DNA from: Cellulophaga algicola DSM 14237
GTDB taxonomy: Bacteria; Bacteroidota; Bacteroidia; Flavobacteriales; Flavobacteriaceae
Assembly (NCBI RefSeq): GCF_000186265.1
Contig: NC_014934.1
Span: 4,216,001 to 4,280,000 of the forward strand
Direction of reading: 5' to 3'
DNA: 64,000 bases
Part shown: positions 47,061 to 55,489 of the stretch, piece after piece
Layout of the letters: each line of letters starts with the position of its first letter
Position numbering within the stretch: the stretch's first letter is position 1
The notes under the pieces: model-generated
The model's input: the letters and a program-made list of their open reading frames with translations, nothing else
Databases searched by the model: none
Told to the model about the DNA's origin: nothing
Made by a program: the position numbers and the translations under genes

Positions 47061-47787
47061 GGCAGTAGAATTTTAAAACGTTAATGTAAACACAATCGAC
47101 GAGCTTAACAAAAATTATCTCCATAATTCGATGAGTTACCGAGTTAATTATAGATTATTAGCTATTAATCAAATATATTCACTTTAATGTAAATTATAAT
47201 TAATATTAGAACGAGTAAAATCTGTAGTTATTATTAATGATTCTAAGGAGGAAAGTAATAACGATTAGAATTCTTTAAATTTTATACAATCAAAAAAAAA
47301 GAATAGAGTTGTTCAATTATTGAAGGGCTACAGCACATGAATAGGCCAATCTACTAGTATTTTTTAATATACACGGGATATCTACTGGTATATACACTAG
47401 TCTATGATAATGGAGTAGGAGTCTTCTGTTTGATTTTTTTGTAAACTTGCTAGGTACGGCACTCGTTAAAATGGACGCTAGTAGGGGAATAACCCCACAA
47501 AAAAAACACGATATTTATAGCTTTGGATTTTTAAACTTTTTTATTCTAATTCTATGCGCTTACTCCTAATCGGCACGAGCCAGAGCCATCGCGCTAGCTA
47601 TTACAGCTTTTGCAGCAGTGTGGGAGACTTTTAATATTTTGGCAGTTCTTCTGCCTAGTTTTTTTTAGGACTTACTGCATAAGGTACTAGTTACAAACGA
47701 GCGCTAGCGGGAGAAAAAAAAATATTGTAAAAGAACTCATTGAAGCTTTTGTTTTTAAAGCAGATATACAAAGTAAACTTACCGCAT
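47061..47787. other. Gene-poor gap with Rhs and repeat remnants
   Basis: No intact gene. Around 47630-47660 a degenerate piece of the Rhs core sequence (TTCTTCTGCCTAG) is followed by the ~55-bp dispersed repeat also found at 54431. Other short GCGCTAGC-containing pieces at 47550-47610 look like further decayed copies. The vgrG1 promoter must lie near 47061-47200 on the minus strand; CAAATATA at 47170 could be its -7 element. Confidence 0.5.
47651..47712. repeat. Dispersed repeat, copy at cassette boundary
   Basis: Nearly identical over ~55 bp to 54431-54486: CTGCCTAG, T-run, AGGACTTACT, CATAAGGTACTAGTTACAAA, CGAGCGCTAG. Shorter variants (GTACTAGTTACAAAC, AGC(G/A)CTAGCGG) occur at 55771-55805 and 49020-49060. 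Confidence 0.75.
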
Positions 47788-47819
47788 AAAAAAAGCCACA
47801 ACTTTCGTTGTGGTTTTTT
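47788..47819 (-). terminator. Terminator of the 48.3-kb immunity gene
   Basis: AAAAAGCCACAAC and GTTGTGGTTTTTT form a 10-bp GC-containing stem with A/T runs on both sides. Confidence 0.82.
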
Positions 47820-47905
47820 ACTTTTGTTTTCTTAATATGTATCGCTTACTCATACTGCTAGAAAGTTACAAACTTCGCAGAGCTGGCTTTGAGTTTTATC
47901 TAAAT

Positions 47906-48259
47906 CTAGGATTGTAATTTTATCTTAATTCCAACTGAACTAATATAAAAAGGCTGATTAATCTCTTCAGCATTTATTTTAAATAACGTATAGCCTGATT
48001 CTATTGAAAAATCAATATTAACCTTTCTTCTTTCTTCTATGTCTGGAATACTAAATGTGGTTAAATCGGTGTCGGTTTTCCACTCATAATTACATTGAAT
48101 AAAGAAGACATCTTCAAACGTGATTATAATATCATATCTATCTTCAAAACTTGTTTTTCCACCAATCATCAAATTCCCCTTCAATTCAATTATTTCAAAA
48201 TCACACCAAGAATGAACTTTAAGAAAGCTATTAATTTCGTCGATTACAGTTTGTAGCAT
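47906..48259 (-). CDS. Putative immunity protein of the broken Ntox30-like cassette
   Basis: 117 aa, cytoplasmic, small alpha/beta protein (MLQTVIDEINSFLKVHSWCDF, YDIIITFEDVFFIQCNYEW). It starts 10 bp after the toxin remnant's stop, the spacing seen in the other cassettes, and is followed by its own terminator. The frame is intact although its toxin gene carries two stops. It could persist because it protects against kin or competitors that still carry the active toxin. Confidence 0.6.
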   Translation of the reverse strand: MLQTVIDEINSFLKVHSWCDFEIIELKGNLMIGGKTSFEDRYDIIITFEDVFFIQCNYEWKTDTDLTTFSIPDIEERRKVNIDFSIESGYTLFKINAEEINQPFYISSVGIKIKLQS

Positions 48260-48269
48260 TTATTCGTTT

Positions 48270-48790
48270 TTAAGGACAGACACTTGGTTTTGACATGTGC
48301 GTATCTGCCGCAGCTTGAGCATTGAAATTTGGATTTACTTCTCCAAGTTTATTAAATTCCTTAAGAGTGCTTTCATTATGCCAAACACCGTTTTTACCTA
48401 AATAGTCCATCCCTAATCCTTGACCATTTATACCTAAACCTGGTCTTTTTCGTCCAACTCGAAAAATATCGCCCTCAGCATATGCTGGGTTTGCTGGATG
48501 TATTCAAACCTCGTATTTAACTCCTGATGGGTCTGTCCATTTCTGTTTAAAATTACTAGGTACGGAATCACCTGAGTTTATGCCTTATTGACCTAAACCT
48601 CCGCCTAGCAATGCCAAAGGATCATTTGATAAACCTAGAGGATCAATAAATGAATTACTATCAAATGTATAAGCATAAAAATTAGGATTACTTCCAGCAA
48701 GTCTAATCGGATCCTGAGATATATAAATCCCTTCATTGGGCGAGTAATACCTAAATCGATTATAATATAGCCCAGTCTTGCCAGCGCTTC
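48270..48790 (-). pseudogene. Orphan Rhs tip with Ntox30-like toxin domain, two in-frame stops
   Basis: Reading the minus strand from the Rhs hallmark [10 protein letters not shown] through YISQDPIRLAG and NSFIDPLGL, the frame meets TAA at 48585-48587 and TGA at 48504-48506 and then runs to the end MSKPSVCP. The toxin part reads KWTDPSGVKYEV-stop-IHPANP and DYLGKNGVWHNEST, which resembles polymorphic toxin type 30. The TGA replaces an expected Arg (CGA to TGA), a single-base nonsense change. Assignment to Ntox30 is from memory of the family pattern. Confidence 0.7.
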
Positions 48791-48966
48791 ATCTCGCTCC
48801 TCACTAAAATTGTCTACTAGACAAATTTTTAATGTTGGCCGCATATTGTCCTTGATAACGAAATGGGCAATCTGCCAATGAACCTATTACAAGTTTACGA
48901 ACTTTTCCGTAAATATGTTATTTTGTTTGGCTAGTTTTTGACCTCTTAAGCTTGTGCTAGTTGGTG
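48774..48966 (-). repeat. Rhs cassette junction and boundary, copy 4
   Basis: From high to low: boundary motif CACCAACTAGCAC (48954-48966), a stub of Rhs core starting at ATATTTACGG, then the stop-containing insert with palindrome TTGTCTA-C-TAGACAA (48810-48824) and GAGGAGCGAGATG before the tip. Shared with copies at 51.5, 52.7 and 57.0 kb. Confidence 0.8.
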
Positions 48967-48978
48967 TTTGAAATAAAA

Positions 48979-49004
48979 AAGCTATCTAAATGTTCAGATA
49001 GCTT
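48979..49004 (-). terminator. Terminator at the end of the GIY-YIG-like cassette
   Basis: AAGCTATCTAAATG / CAGATAGCTT stem; on the minus strand it is followed by TTTTTTATTT. Confidence 0.75.
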
Positions 49005-49009
49005 GTATT

Positions 49010-49410
49010 GTTATTTCTTACTCGGTATGGCACTCGTTGCAAACGAGCGCTATCACGGGTAAACGTTAATAGCTTTATTTAAAAACAAGGTTTTTGAGCA
49101 AGAAAAGCCATAATATTATTAAAATTGTAGTCTCCATTCTTTTCAATTTGAATATTATTCCAAAATTTTTACTTCATTACCATTTTCAGATTTTATGTGC
49201 TCTTCAATCTCTTGAAAAGTATATTTCTTCTTTGTTTTTACAGTTAAGTCAATTAGTTTAAATCTAAATCCTCATTGTAACCTGTTGGAATAACAGGAAT
49301 CTTTACCATATTAGTGCTAAAAAGAGCATTATCAATGGTTGGGTTATTTAAGCCCAACCTTTTTCGCACCTTGAATAAATTGATTAATTCCATTGGAATT
49401 AAGCCACTTG
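49010..49410 (-). other. Decayed immunity/toxin fragments
   Basis: No full gene. A 26-codon frame 49424-49343 (MKSFNKWLNSNGINQFIQG and on) overlaps the end of the next gene. A separate piece around 49240-49340 reads TNMVKIPVIPTGYNEDLDLN. Both look like ends of genes removed by deletion. A GCGCTATC repeat variant lies near 49045. Confidence 0.45.
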
Positions 49411-50040
49411 TTAAAACTCTTCATTTTCCCATTTTTCGCCACGCTGTAAGCCAATGCCTTTTAAATGGTATTCGCAAAGATTATCCCAATAGCTTGGTTC
49501 AATTTTAGAAAAATCATTCCAATTATCAAATAATTTTTGATAAATACCGTAACCATTCCCATAGTTTGAAATTAAGTCCTTTAAGGGGTTATCTCCTAAC
49601 CATTTTTCAATTAGAAAATGTACCAATTGGGTACTAGCATACACTTTTTGCTTTTTAAAATCTTTGTTAGATAAACTCTCTTTATCTGTTAAATATGATA
49701 ATGATTTTTCAAAAAGTAGTTTAATTAAATCTTCCCGTTCTACATATAAAACATACTCATAAGCACCTTTTAGATGGTCTATCCATTTATCACTATTATG
49801 TCCATACGTCCAAAAAACTGCTGTACGTTCAAAATACTTCCAACATTCTTCGTTTTTTTTAAATAAAAGATTTTTCGCCTTTATATGTGTACAATTAGGA
49901 TTACCATTTAATACAACATAAATTATATCTGAATGATTTTTAAGAGTATCTTTATCTGTGAAATTTTTATATTTCCTATTAAAATCATTATTACATAGAT
50001 CATCATTTATTGCGTCTTTGTAACCATAATGCTTTATCAA
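49411..50040 (-). CDS. Putative immunity protein, probably frameshifted at its start
   Basis: 209 aa, cytoplasmic, mostly helical and aromatic-rich (EECWKYFERTAVFWTYGHN, YEYVLYVEREDLIKLLFEKS). The frame has no ATG: it opens at TTG 50040 just after a stop. An ATG at 50053 in another frame reads MQKLIDK and would join this protein (HYGYKDAINDD) if one base were removed. A one-base insertion in the GATAAAG stretch is the simplest explanation. It resembles Imm49-type proteins only in general character. It follows the 260-aa immunity candidate of the same cassette. Confidence 0.55.
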   Translation of the reverse strand: MIKHYGYKDAINDDLCNNDFNRKYKNFTDKDTLKNHSDIIYVVLNGNPNCTHIKAKNLLFKKNEECWKYFERTAVFWTYGHNSDKWIDHLKGAYEYVLYVEREDLIKLLFEKSLSYLTDKESLSNKDFKKQKVYASTQLVHFLIEKWLGDNPLKDLISNYGNGYGIYQKLFDNWNDFSKIEPSYWDNLCEYHLKGIGLQRGEKWENEEF

Positions 50041-50132
50041 TTAATTTCTGCATGATTTATTTACACTTTAATTTAATGGAGCTTTTATCCATATTGATTT
50101 GAAGGAGTCTATTATTAAGTTTCCCTTTTGCT

Positions 50133-50915
50133 TTATTTCCAAAACTTTTCTAATTGAGAATATTCCCCAAACCAAAATTTAAAAGCTTCTTTGTTTATTC
50201 CGTCTTTTCCTAGCCAAAAATCTACTGGATAATTCCAATCGGAACTGTGTGTTTTTTTAGGAGCAGATGCAAAATTGGTATAATACTCAAGAAAGCCTTT
50301 ATGCTCGTCCGTTTCTAAAATACTTGAATAACCTAAAGTTTCTAATAAAGCTTGTCTTTGCTCTGCATTTGACTTAAAACCTTTGATTTTGTCTATTTTT
50401 GATTGAAGCGTTTTTTTTACTGTATCTTTTTCATCTGCTTCTAAGAGAATAGTAAGAATTTCAGAAAAAATTCTAAAATCAGATTCAGTCGGTTGAGTTA
50501 CTTTTAATTTATTTGCTTCTGATAAATAACAATAATAGTTTTGAATATCAGTGCCTATTAACCCTCCTATTTCCAAAAAACAACCTAGAATAAAATCTTT
50601 TCTGTAGTTTACTTGTTTAAGTGAAGCACAATATTTACAAGGCATTCGACTTATTACAAATTCCTTATCTTCATCGCTCATTTTATCAAATAATTGCTTA
50701 TTTGGAGTTGAGTCTTCGCTTATAGTAAAAGAATGTTTGGGAAAACTTTGCATTATCGAAAATACTGCTAAACCACTTCTATGACTTAATTTATTATTAC
50801 TAAAGCTGGATAGAAATAGTGAAGTATATTTTGCTTTATCACTTTCTCTATATTCTATAAAAATTCGCTCAATTAGTTCATTGTGCGTTAGATTTTCTTT
50901 TTCCAAATTCATCAT
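50133..50915 (-). CDS. Putative immunity protein of the GIY-YIG-like toxin
   Basis: 260 aa, cytoplasmic, largely helical with a CxxC (MPCKYCASLKQVNYR) at residue ~95 and a Trp-rich C-terminus (SDWNYPVDFWLGKDGIN, FWFGEYSQLEKFWK). Its ATGATG start overlaps the toxin stop (GGATGATG), the standard toxin-immunity coupling. No family name assigned. Confidence 0.65.
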   Translation of the reverse strand: MMNLEKENLTHNELIERIFIEYRESDKAKYTSLFLSSFSNNKLSHRSGLAVFSIMQSFPKHSFTISEDSTPNKQLFDKMSDEDKEFVISRMPCKYCASLKQVNYRKDFILGCFLEIGGLIGTDIQNYYCYLSEANKLKVTQPTESDFRIFSEILTILLEADEKDTVKKTLQSKIDKIKGFKSNAEQRQALLETLGYSSILETDEHKGFLEYYTNFASAPKKTHSSDWNYPVDFWLGKDGINKEAFKFWFGEYSQLEKFWK

Positions 50916-51454
50916 CCTTTACAACCTCCTTTAAATTTTAATTCATCTAAAGTTGGTAACTCACTAACTTTTTTGCCATTTAAAATATCATCTGCTGAGT
51001 TTAATCGAAGTTGACCTTTTGCTTTTCCTTGTTTAGCTTCAGATATACCATTAATTTTATTGCCTCTTGCTTTATCACTTCCTCTGCCTAGTAAATCATT
51101 TTCAGCAATACCTCTTTGCTCAATACCTCTTACTGCATTTGGGTCAGTTCCAACGCCTGTCTTTCTTTGCATAGTATCTCCTTCTCCAAATCTTGCACCA
51201 TCCGTTCCTGTTGTTTTAGAATGTCTATTAGCAACATCTTGCATAGAAGCATTGTCAGAAGCTCTACCGTGATAATAAGGAGTTCCATTATTTGATAAAA
51301 CATAATTCCAATCTAAACCAAATGGGTCAATGATTGAATTAGTATCAGAGACGTAGGCGTATAAGTTATATTCTCTACTATTTAGCCCGATTGGGTCTTT
51401 TGATAGGTAGGTTCCCGTATCAGGCGAATAATACCTAAACCTATTATAATACAA
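50912..51454 (-). CDS. Orphan Rhs tip with GIY-YIG-like nuclease toxin
   Basis: The frame begins with the Rhs hallmark at a TTG (codon for the L of LYYNRF) because the upstream junction insert contains stops; no ATG is available, so this cassette is probably silent until recombined onto a full Rhs. After DPFGL (residue ~47) the toxin domain reads YVLSNNGTPYYHGRASD, followed by GIEQRGI and NKINGISE. This fits a GIY-YIG fold: Y-x-L, YxxGR and a downstream Glu. The C-terminus is KFKGGCKG. Confidence 0.68.
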   Translation of the reverse strand: MYYNRFRYYSPDTGTYLSKDPIGLNSREYNLYAYVSDTNSIIDPFGLDWNYVLSNNGTPYYHGRASDNASMQDVANRHSKTTGTDGARFGEGDTMQRKTGVGTDPNAVRGIEQRGIAENDLLGRGSDKARGNKINGISEAKQGKAKGQLRLNSADDILNGKKVSELPTLDELKFKGGCKG

Positions 51455-51457
51455 CCC

Positions 51458-51650
51458 CGTCTTTCCAGCGCTCCATCTCGCTCCTCACTAAAATTGTCTA
51501 CTAGACAAGTTTTTAATGTTGGCCGCATATTGTCCTTGATATCTAAATGGGCAATCTGCCAAAGAACCTGTTACAAGTTTACGAACTTTTCCGTAAATAT
51601 GTTATTTTGCTTAGCAAGTTTTTTACCTCTTTAGCTCGCGCCAGTTGGTG
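51458..51650 (-). repeat. Rhs cassette junction and boundary, copy 3
   Basis: Boundary motif CACCAACTGGCGC (51638-51650), Rhs-core stub, stop-containing insert with TTGTCTA-C-TAGACAA (51494-51508), then GAGGAGCGAGATGGAGCGC up to the tip. Confidence 0.82.
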
Positions 51651-51662
51651 TATAAAAATACA

Positions 51663-51688
51663 AAAGCTATCTAAGTTTAGATAGCTTT
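51663..51688 (-). terminator. Terminator of the 52-kb cassette
   Basis: AAAGCTATCTAA / TTAGATAGCTTT stem, followed on the minus strand by TTGTATTTTTA. Confidence 0.78.
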
Positions 51689-51784
51689 CATTGTTGTTCT
51701 TAAAAGATACTAACGCTAGCGTGTGCTATTACCTTTCATTTCTAACCATTACAAATTTTCAAAACTCAAATAATTATAACTTTT

Positions 51785-52216
51785 TTATTCAGGATAATCT
51801 AAATCTTTTGAATAATCGACTTCTTCTTCTAACCAACCAATTTCATTACACCAATTTTTTATATCTGATAATAATTCCTTGGTGTTAATTTCTTTGAACT
51901 TGTATTTTTTTAAAGATTCTTCTAAATAATTATAAAAAGTATAACCTAAATCGTGACGTATTTCTGTCTTATACATCTTTTTATATTTTTCATAACTTGT
52001 GGCTATGTCTAAAGTCAAATAGGCATCATCTTTATCAAATCTTCTAAATGTTTTACGCCCAATTTCATCGGGTAAACATCTAAAAGCAAAACCGATTGTA
52101 TTTGGTTCTTTAATATTTTTATATTTCTCATTTATTTTATCCCAAACAACTTCAAGTTCATCTCTTAATTCAATAATATAATCAAGGTATGTATCGCAAA
52201 CTATGGATATTCTCAT
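51785..52216 (-). CDS. Putative immunity protein
   Basis: 143 aa, acidic, cytoplasmic. It begins MRISIVCDTYLDYIIELRDEL and continues with an amphipathic helical C-terminus (NYLEESLKKYKFKEINTKEL). It starts 10 bp after the stop of the toxin at 52227. No family recognised; the role rests on cassette position. Confidence 0.62.
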   Translation of the reverse strand: MRISIVCDTYLDYIIELRDELEVVWDKINEKYKNIKEPNTIGFAFRCLPDEIGRKTFRRFDKDDAYLTLDIATSYEKYKKMYKTEIRHDLGYTFYNYLEESLKKYKFKEINTKELLSDIKNWCNEIGWLEEEVDYSKDLDYPE

Positions 52217-52226
52217 AATAATTCTT

Positions 52227-52646
52227 TTAATGACAAGCTTTATTTCCTGGTGGTAAAAATCCTTTCCAAGCGAGGTAGCCCTTTAACTTCATTCTTTCAA
52301 GAGCTTGTAATGCTTTTTTAGCACCTTTATCTAGGCCCATTTTATCTAGCCATTTTCCTGAATATCTTGTTAATGAATTTTTTGTTTCTCCTATTTTCCA
52401 TAAATCCCCTTTTTTCAAAAACATTTCTCCAATTGGCTGTTTCTTACCCCATTCCATAACTGGATACCAACCATCTTTTTTTGCCAATAAAGCGTATAGT
52501 TCTTTTAATTCAAAAGGGTCAATAAATGAGTTAGAATCGTGTACGTATGCGTATATATTTGGATTGGTACTTTCTAGACCTAAAGGGTCTTGGGAAATAT
52601 ACATCCCACTATCAGGTGAATAATACCTAAATCTATTGTAGTACAA
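52227..52646 (-). CDS. Orphan Rhs tip with compact toxin (possible GIY-YIG/T5orf172-like)
   Basis: 139 aa opening at TTG in the Rhs motif [23 protein letters not shown]; upstream stops in the junction prevent an ATG start. After IDPFEL the toxin reads YALLAKKDGWYPVMEWG, KKGDLWKIGETKNSLTRYS and ALERMKLKGYL, ending PPGNKACH. The W-K-I-G-x-T-x-N...R pattern with a later Glu recalls the T5orf172 branch of GIY-YIG nucleases; this is tentative. Confidence 0.62.
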   Translation of the reverse strand: MYYNRFRYYSPDSGMYISQDPLGLESTNPNIYAYVHDSNSFIDPFELKELYALLAKKDGWYPVMEWGKKQPIGEMFLKKGDLWKIGETKNSLTRYSGKWLDKMGLDKGAKKALQALERMKLKGYLAWKGFLPPGNKACH

Positions 52647-52649
52647 CCC

Positions 52650-52843
52650 CGTCTTTCCAGCGCTCCATCTCGCTCCTCACTAAAATTGTCTATTAGACAA
52701 TTTTTTAACGTTTGGCCGCATACTGCCCATGATAACGGAAAGGGCAATCTGCCAAAGAACTCGTTACAAGTTTACGTACTTTTCCGTAAATATTTTATTT
52801 TGTTTGGCTAGTTTTTGACCTCTTTACCTTGTGCTAGTTGGTG
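52650..52843 (-). repeat. Rhs cassette junction and boundary, copy 2
   Basis: Boundary motif CACCAACTAGCAC (52831-52843), Rhs-core stub, stop-containing insert with TTGTCTA-T-TAGACAA (52685-52699; arms perfect, centre base changed), GAGGAGCGAGATGGAGCGC, tip. Confidence 0.82.
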
Positions 52844-52853
52844 TTTGAACAGA

Positions 52854-52878
52854 AAAAGCAACCAAAATGGTTGCTTTT
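52854..52878 (-). terminator. Terminator of the GHH cassette
   Basis: AAAAGCAACCA / TGGTTGCTTTT stem with a short loop; on the minus strand TTCTG follows the T-run. Confidence 0.8.
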
Positions 52879-52910
52879 AAGAATATTATTAAAACCCATT
52901 TCATACCGCA

Positions 52911-53510
52911 TTACATTTGAGCAATATTAAAACTATATTTTTCATCTTCTCTTGGATCTTTAAAACCATCAAAATTTTCAACTTCATTTAATTCAAATAA
53001 AAAACCAAAATTAGCTTCAGGATATTCCAGTTTTTCTTTACGCTTATATCCTTTTATATTTACTAAGTATTTTCCTTTGGGAATGTTAAATCTAAATGAA
53101 GAATAAAGTGTCTCATCATCTAACGTCTCATAAGAATTAAAATCTTTAGAACTATCATAATCTTCCATACACCAAGTATGTAAGTTACTTAAAGAGCCTA
53201 TCCATAAATTATTATCATCTTCTATTTCAATATTAAAATTATTAATTTCAAATAATTCAATCCAATCATCATTAAACTTTTCATTCAGTTTAATAAGATA
53301 CTCTATTGAGTCAATTGGCAATATGGGTAACCAAACGCCCTCTTTAAGAGATTCTATATAATTTTTTTGATTCTTTTGAAAATAATTGAGAAATTTTTTA
53401 CTTTTATTTTTATTCTTTTTAAAAAAAGAAACTACTTTTTGGGGTGATAATAGATAAATCCCATAATCACTTACTTCCAGTTTTCTCTCTTTTATATCAT
53501 CTATTTGCAT
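52911..53510 (-). CDS. Putative immunity protein of the GHH toxin
   Basis: 199 aa, cytoplasmic, very acidic C-terminal half. It contains a lysine-rich helix (SFFKKNKNKSKKFLNYFQKN) near residue 30 and aromatic beta strands (WIGSLSNLHTWCMEDYD). Its ATG overlaps the toxin's Cys-Lys-stop codons (CCATGCAAATAG), so the two are translationally coupled. Confidence 0.65.
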   Translation of the reverse strand: MQIDDIKERKLEVSDYGIYLLSPQKVVSFFKKNKNKSKKFLNYFQKNQKNYIESLKEGVWLPILPIDSIEYLIKLNEKFNDDWIELFEINNFNIEIEDDNNLWIGSLSNLHTWCMEDYDSSKDFNSYETLDDETLYSSFRFNIPKGKYLVNIKGYKRKEKLEYPEANFGFLFELNEVENFDGFKDPREDEKYSFNIAQM

Positions 53511-54352
53511 GGTATTTTTCCTTTTTTATGTAAATCCTGTAACTTTTCTATTCCTTCAAGTGGAGTTACGTTTTTAAGTAACTTGTTGTCAGTCCCTGGT
53601 ATTTTCATAAACCCTTTAGTATCTATATCTTTATATGCTTTTTTAGCTGCTTCAAAAAACTCATCAGATGTTCCTTTAAATTTTGAACCATGAAAAGGGA
53701 TTCCTTCATTTATTAAATTCCTATGCATTTGTTTATGTAAATCTGCTGTTCCAGCTCCATTATTTGGATACCAAGCTAAAGCATTATTAGGAGAAAGTTC
53801 ACCAATCCCAAGGCTTTTCGCGATACTTCTTGGCATTAAATGATGCCCCATTCCAGAACCTAATAAATCTGAATATAATCCAAATTTATCTATATAAGCG
53901 TTAGAATCACTAACATAGCTATACATATTCGGCATTCCACCTGCCAATCCAATTGGGTCTTGACTTATATAAGTACCGCTATCAGGAGAATAGTATCTAA
54001 AACGGTTATAGCACAACCCAGTTTCTATATCCTCGTACTGTCCTTGATACCTAAAAGGGCAATCAGCCAATGAACCTGTTACAAGTTTACGTACTTTTCC
54101 GTAAATATCATATTCAACTTGCCAAGTTTTTTCACCTTTACTATCATACATTTCTACAGGTGTCCCTAAGTAATCTGTAATAATAGAGTAGGTGTTTTCT
54201 TGTGTAATTTTAGCTAAAGGTTTAAAGGTGTTTTCTTCAAAAAACCATGTAATTAAATTTTCAATGGGTTCTGGCTTGCTTGTGCTCAGTAACCCAAATT
54301 CATCAACAACTAATTCAGGTCTGTTTTTTAGTTGGTAGTTCCATTCATGCAA
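53501..54352 (-). CDS. Orphan Rhs core piece plus tip with GHH-type nuclease toxin
   Basis: 283 aa from ATG 54352 (MHEWNYQLKNRPELVVDEF); Rhs-coding sequence actually continues upstream in frame to about 54437 (GRRTAKIDQPKFGSQGTITR) but without an earlier start. Residues ~1-115 are the Rhs core end; [19 protein letters not shown] follows. The toxin domain (~165-283) has GMGHHLMPRSIAKSLGI and TADLHKQMHRNLINEG, as in GHH/HNH-Endo VII nuclease toxins. In this cassette the core-tip frame is intact. The end is GKIPCK. Confidence 0.75.
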   Translation of the reverse strand: MHEWNYQLKNRPELVVDEFGLLSTSKPEPIENLITWFFEENTFKPLAKITQENTYSIITDYLGTPVEMYDSKGEKTWQVEYDIYGKVRKLVTGSLADCPFRYQGQYEDIETGLCYNRFRYYSPDSGTYISQDPIGLAGGMPNMYSYVSDSNAYIDKFGLYSDLLGSGMGHHLMPRSIAKSLGIGELSPNNALAWYPNNGAGTADLHKQMHRNLINEGIPFHGSKFKGTSDEFFEAAKKAYKDIDTKGFMKIPGTDNKLLKNVTPLEGIEKLQDLHKKGKIPCK

Positions 54353-54430
54353 GGGTACATTGCCATCCCAAATAAAACGGGTAATTGTACCTTGACTGCC
54401 AAATTTAGGTTGATCAATTTTTGCGGTTCG

Positions 54431-54490
54431 CCTGCCTAGTTTTTTAGGACTTACTACATAAGGTACTAGTTACAAACGAGCGCTAGAAGG
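54431..54490. repeat. Dispersed repeat where the GHH cassette's Rhs homology breaks off
   Basis: Rhs homology ends at CTGCCTA; from there the sequence is the ~55-bp repeat also seen at 47651 (TTTTTTAGGACTTACT, AAGGTACTAGTTACAAA, CGAGCGCTAG). It marks a recombination breakpoint. 54491-54693 has no gene. Confidence 0.75.
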
Positions 54491-54693
54491 AGAAAATATC
54501 GATCAAGAATAAAAACTAGAATAACTAAAAATCAGAAAGATACAATTTGAAAACTCCTTAACTTAATGACATTGAATGAGCGTTAGCGGGGCTCTAAAAA
54601 CGAAGTTATTGAGCAGAAAAAAAAGTATTTTTTAAAACCGTGCCTCATTATTTTTAAATGTAATTATAAAGTTACAAATTTCGTAGAGCTGGA

Positions 54694-55047
54694 TTACCAT
54701 ATGATTTCACTTGATATTTGTCTTATTTTCTGATAAATATTTGTTAAATCCTCTATGTCAGATATGTTGGATATTTTATAATTATCACTGTCATTGTAGT
54801 GACAATAAAATAAAAAGAGAATATGCTGAAAAAAGAGAGTTACTTTTTTCAATAACTCTATATAGAACTCGGTTTTTCCATTTTCTTTATATTTAAGATT
54901 TAGTAAATATAAATCATTTATAATTTTGTCAAAATCAACCGTATCAAAAGTGTTCAACTTATCTAACTTGAAGATAAATGATTCTTTTCCTCTTGTAGAA
55001 ACTTTCTTATTAATATCAATTTCTAATTGTTCGAAATTTGTTTTCAT
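54694..55047 (-). CDS. Putative immunity protein of the colicin E3-like toxin
   Basis: I choose ATG 55047 (MKTNFEQLEIDINKKV), 4 bp after the toxin stop. The frame is open further upstream to an ATG at 55098 but that overlaps the toxin's last codons. About 117 aa, acidic, with alternating helices and a Phe/His-rich segment (VTLFFQHILFLFYCHYNDSD). No family recognised. Confidence 0.6.
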   Translation of the reverse strand: MKTNFEQLEIDINKKVSTRGKESFIFKLDKLNTFDTVDFDKIINDLYLLNLKYKENGKTEFYIELLKKVTLFFQHILFLFYCHYNDSDNYKISNISDIEDLTNIYQKIRQISSEIIW

Positions 55048-55051
55048 TATT

Positions 55052-55489
55052 TTATTTACAAGTTCTTCCTTTAATTGCATCTCCAATTTTATTTCCATCT
55101 AAATCAAAAACTCCTTTGTGTTTTTTAGATTTATTGTAGACTTCTATCTCATCTAAATGTAATGTGTCTAAATGGAATAAATCACCTTTCTTTAGCCAAT
55201 CAAGTTTAGGCTTTCCTTTAATTTCAAAAACATCAGCTCCTTTAACTCGAAGTTTAGTTTTGCTAGATATTTCTCCAACAGATTTCCAAAATTCGCTACC
55301 AAAAAGGATTGGATTTCCTGCTAATCCAAATGGATCAGTAAATACATTATTATCATGTGTATACCCATAAAAATTAGGATTGTTACCATTTAAACCAATC
55401 GGGTCTTGACTTATATAAGTTCCACTATCAGGTGAATAATACCTAAACCTATTATAATAGAGCCCAATTTCTACATCCTCGTATTGTCC
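55052..55489 (-). CDS. Orphan Rhs tip with colicin E3-type RNase toxin (no start codon)
   Basis: The frame opens after TAA at 55490-55492 and reads [39 protein letters not shown], then a ~90-residue toxin. The end, [36 protein letters not shown] and IKGRTCK, closely follows the colicin E3/cloacin rRNase domain, with Asp and His in the catalytic D-x-x-H spacing, nearby Glu residues and a late Arg. Such domains cut 16S rRNA in the decoding site. There is no in-frame ATG, so the cassette is likely silent. Immunity gene follows 4 bp later. Confidence 0.7.
   Translation of the reverse strand, partial: GQYEDVEIGLYYNRFRYYSPDSGTYISQDPIGLNGNNPNFYGYTHDNNVFTDPFGLAGNPILFGSEFWKSVGEISSKTKLRVKGADVFEIKGKPKLDWLKKGDLFHLDTLHLDEIEVYNKSKKHKGVFDLDGNKIGDAIKGRTCK

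Noticed and set aside
48635-48844. Minus-strand 69-codon frame at the cassette junction as a gene
   Set aside because: It runs through the junction insert and the Rhs motif in the wrong frame; the [10 protein letters not shown] frame is the conserved one.
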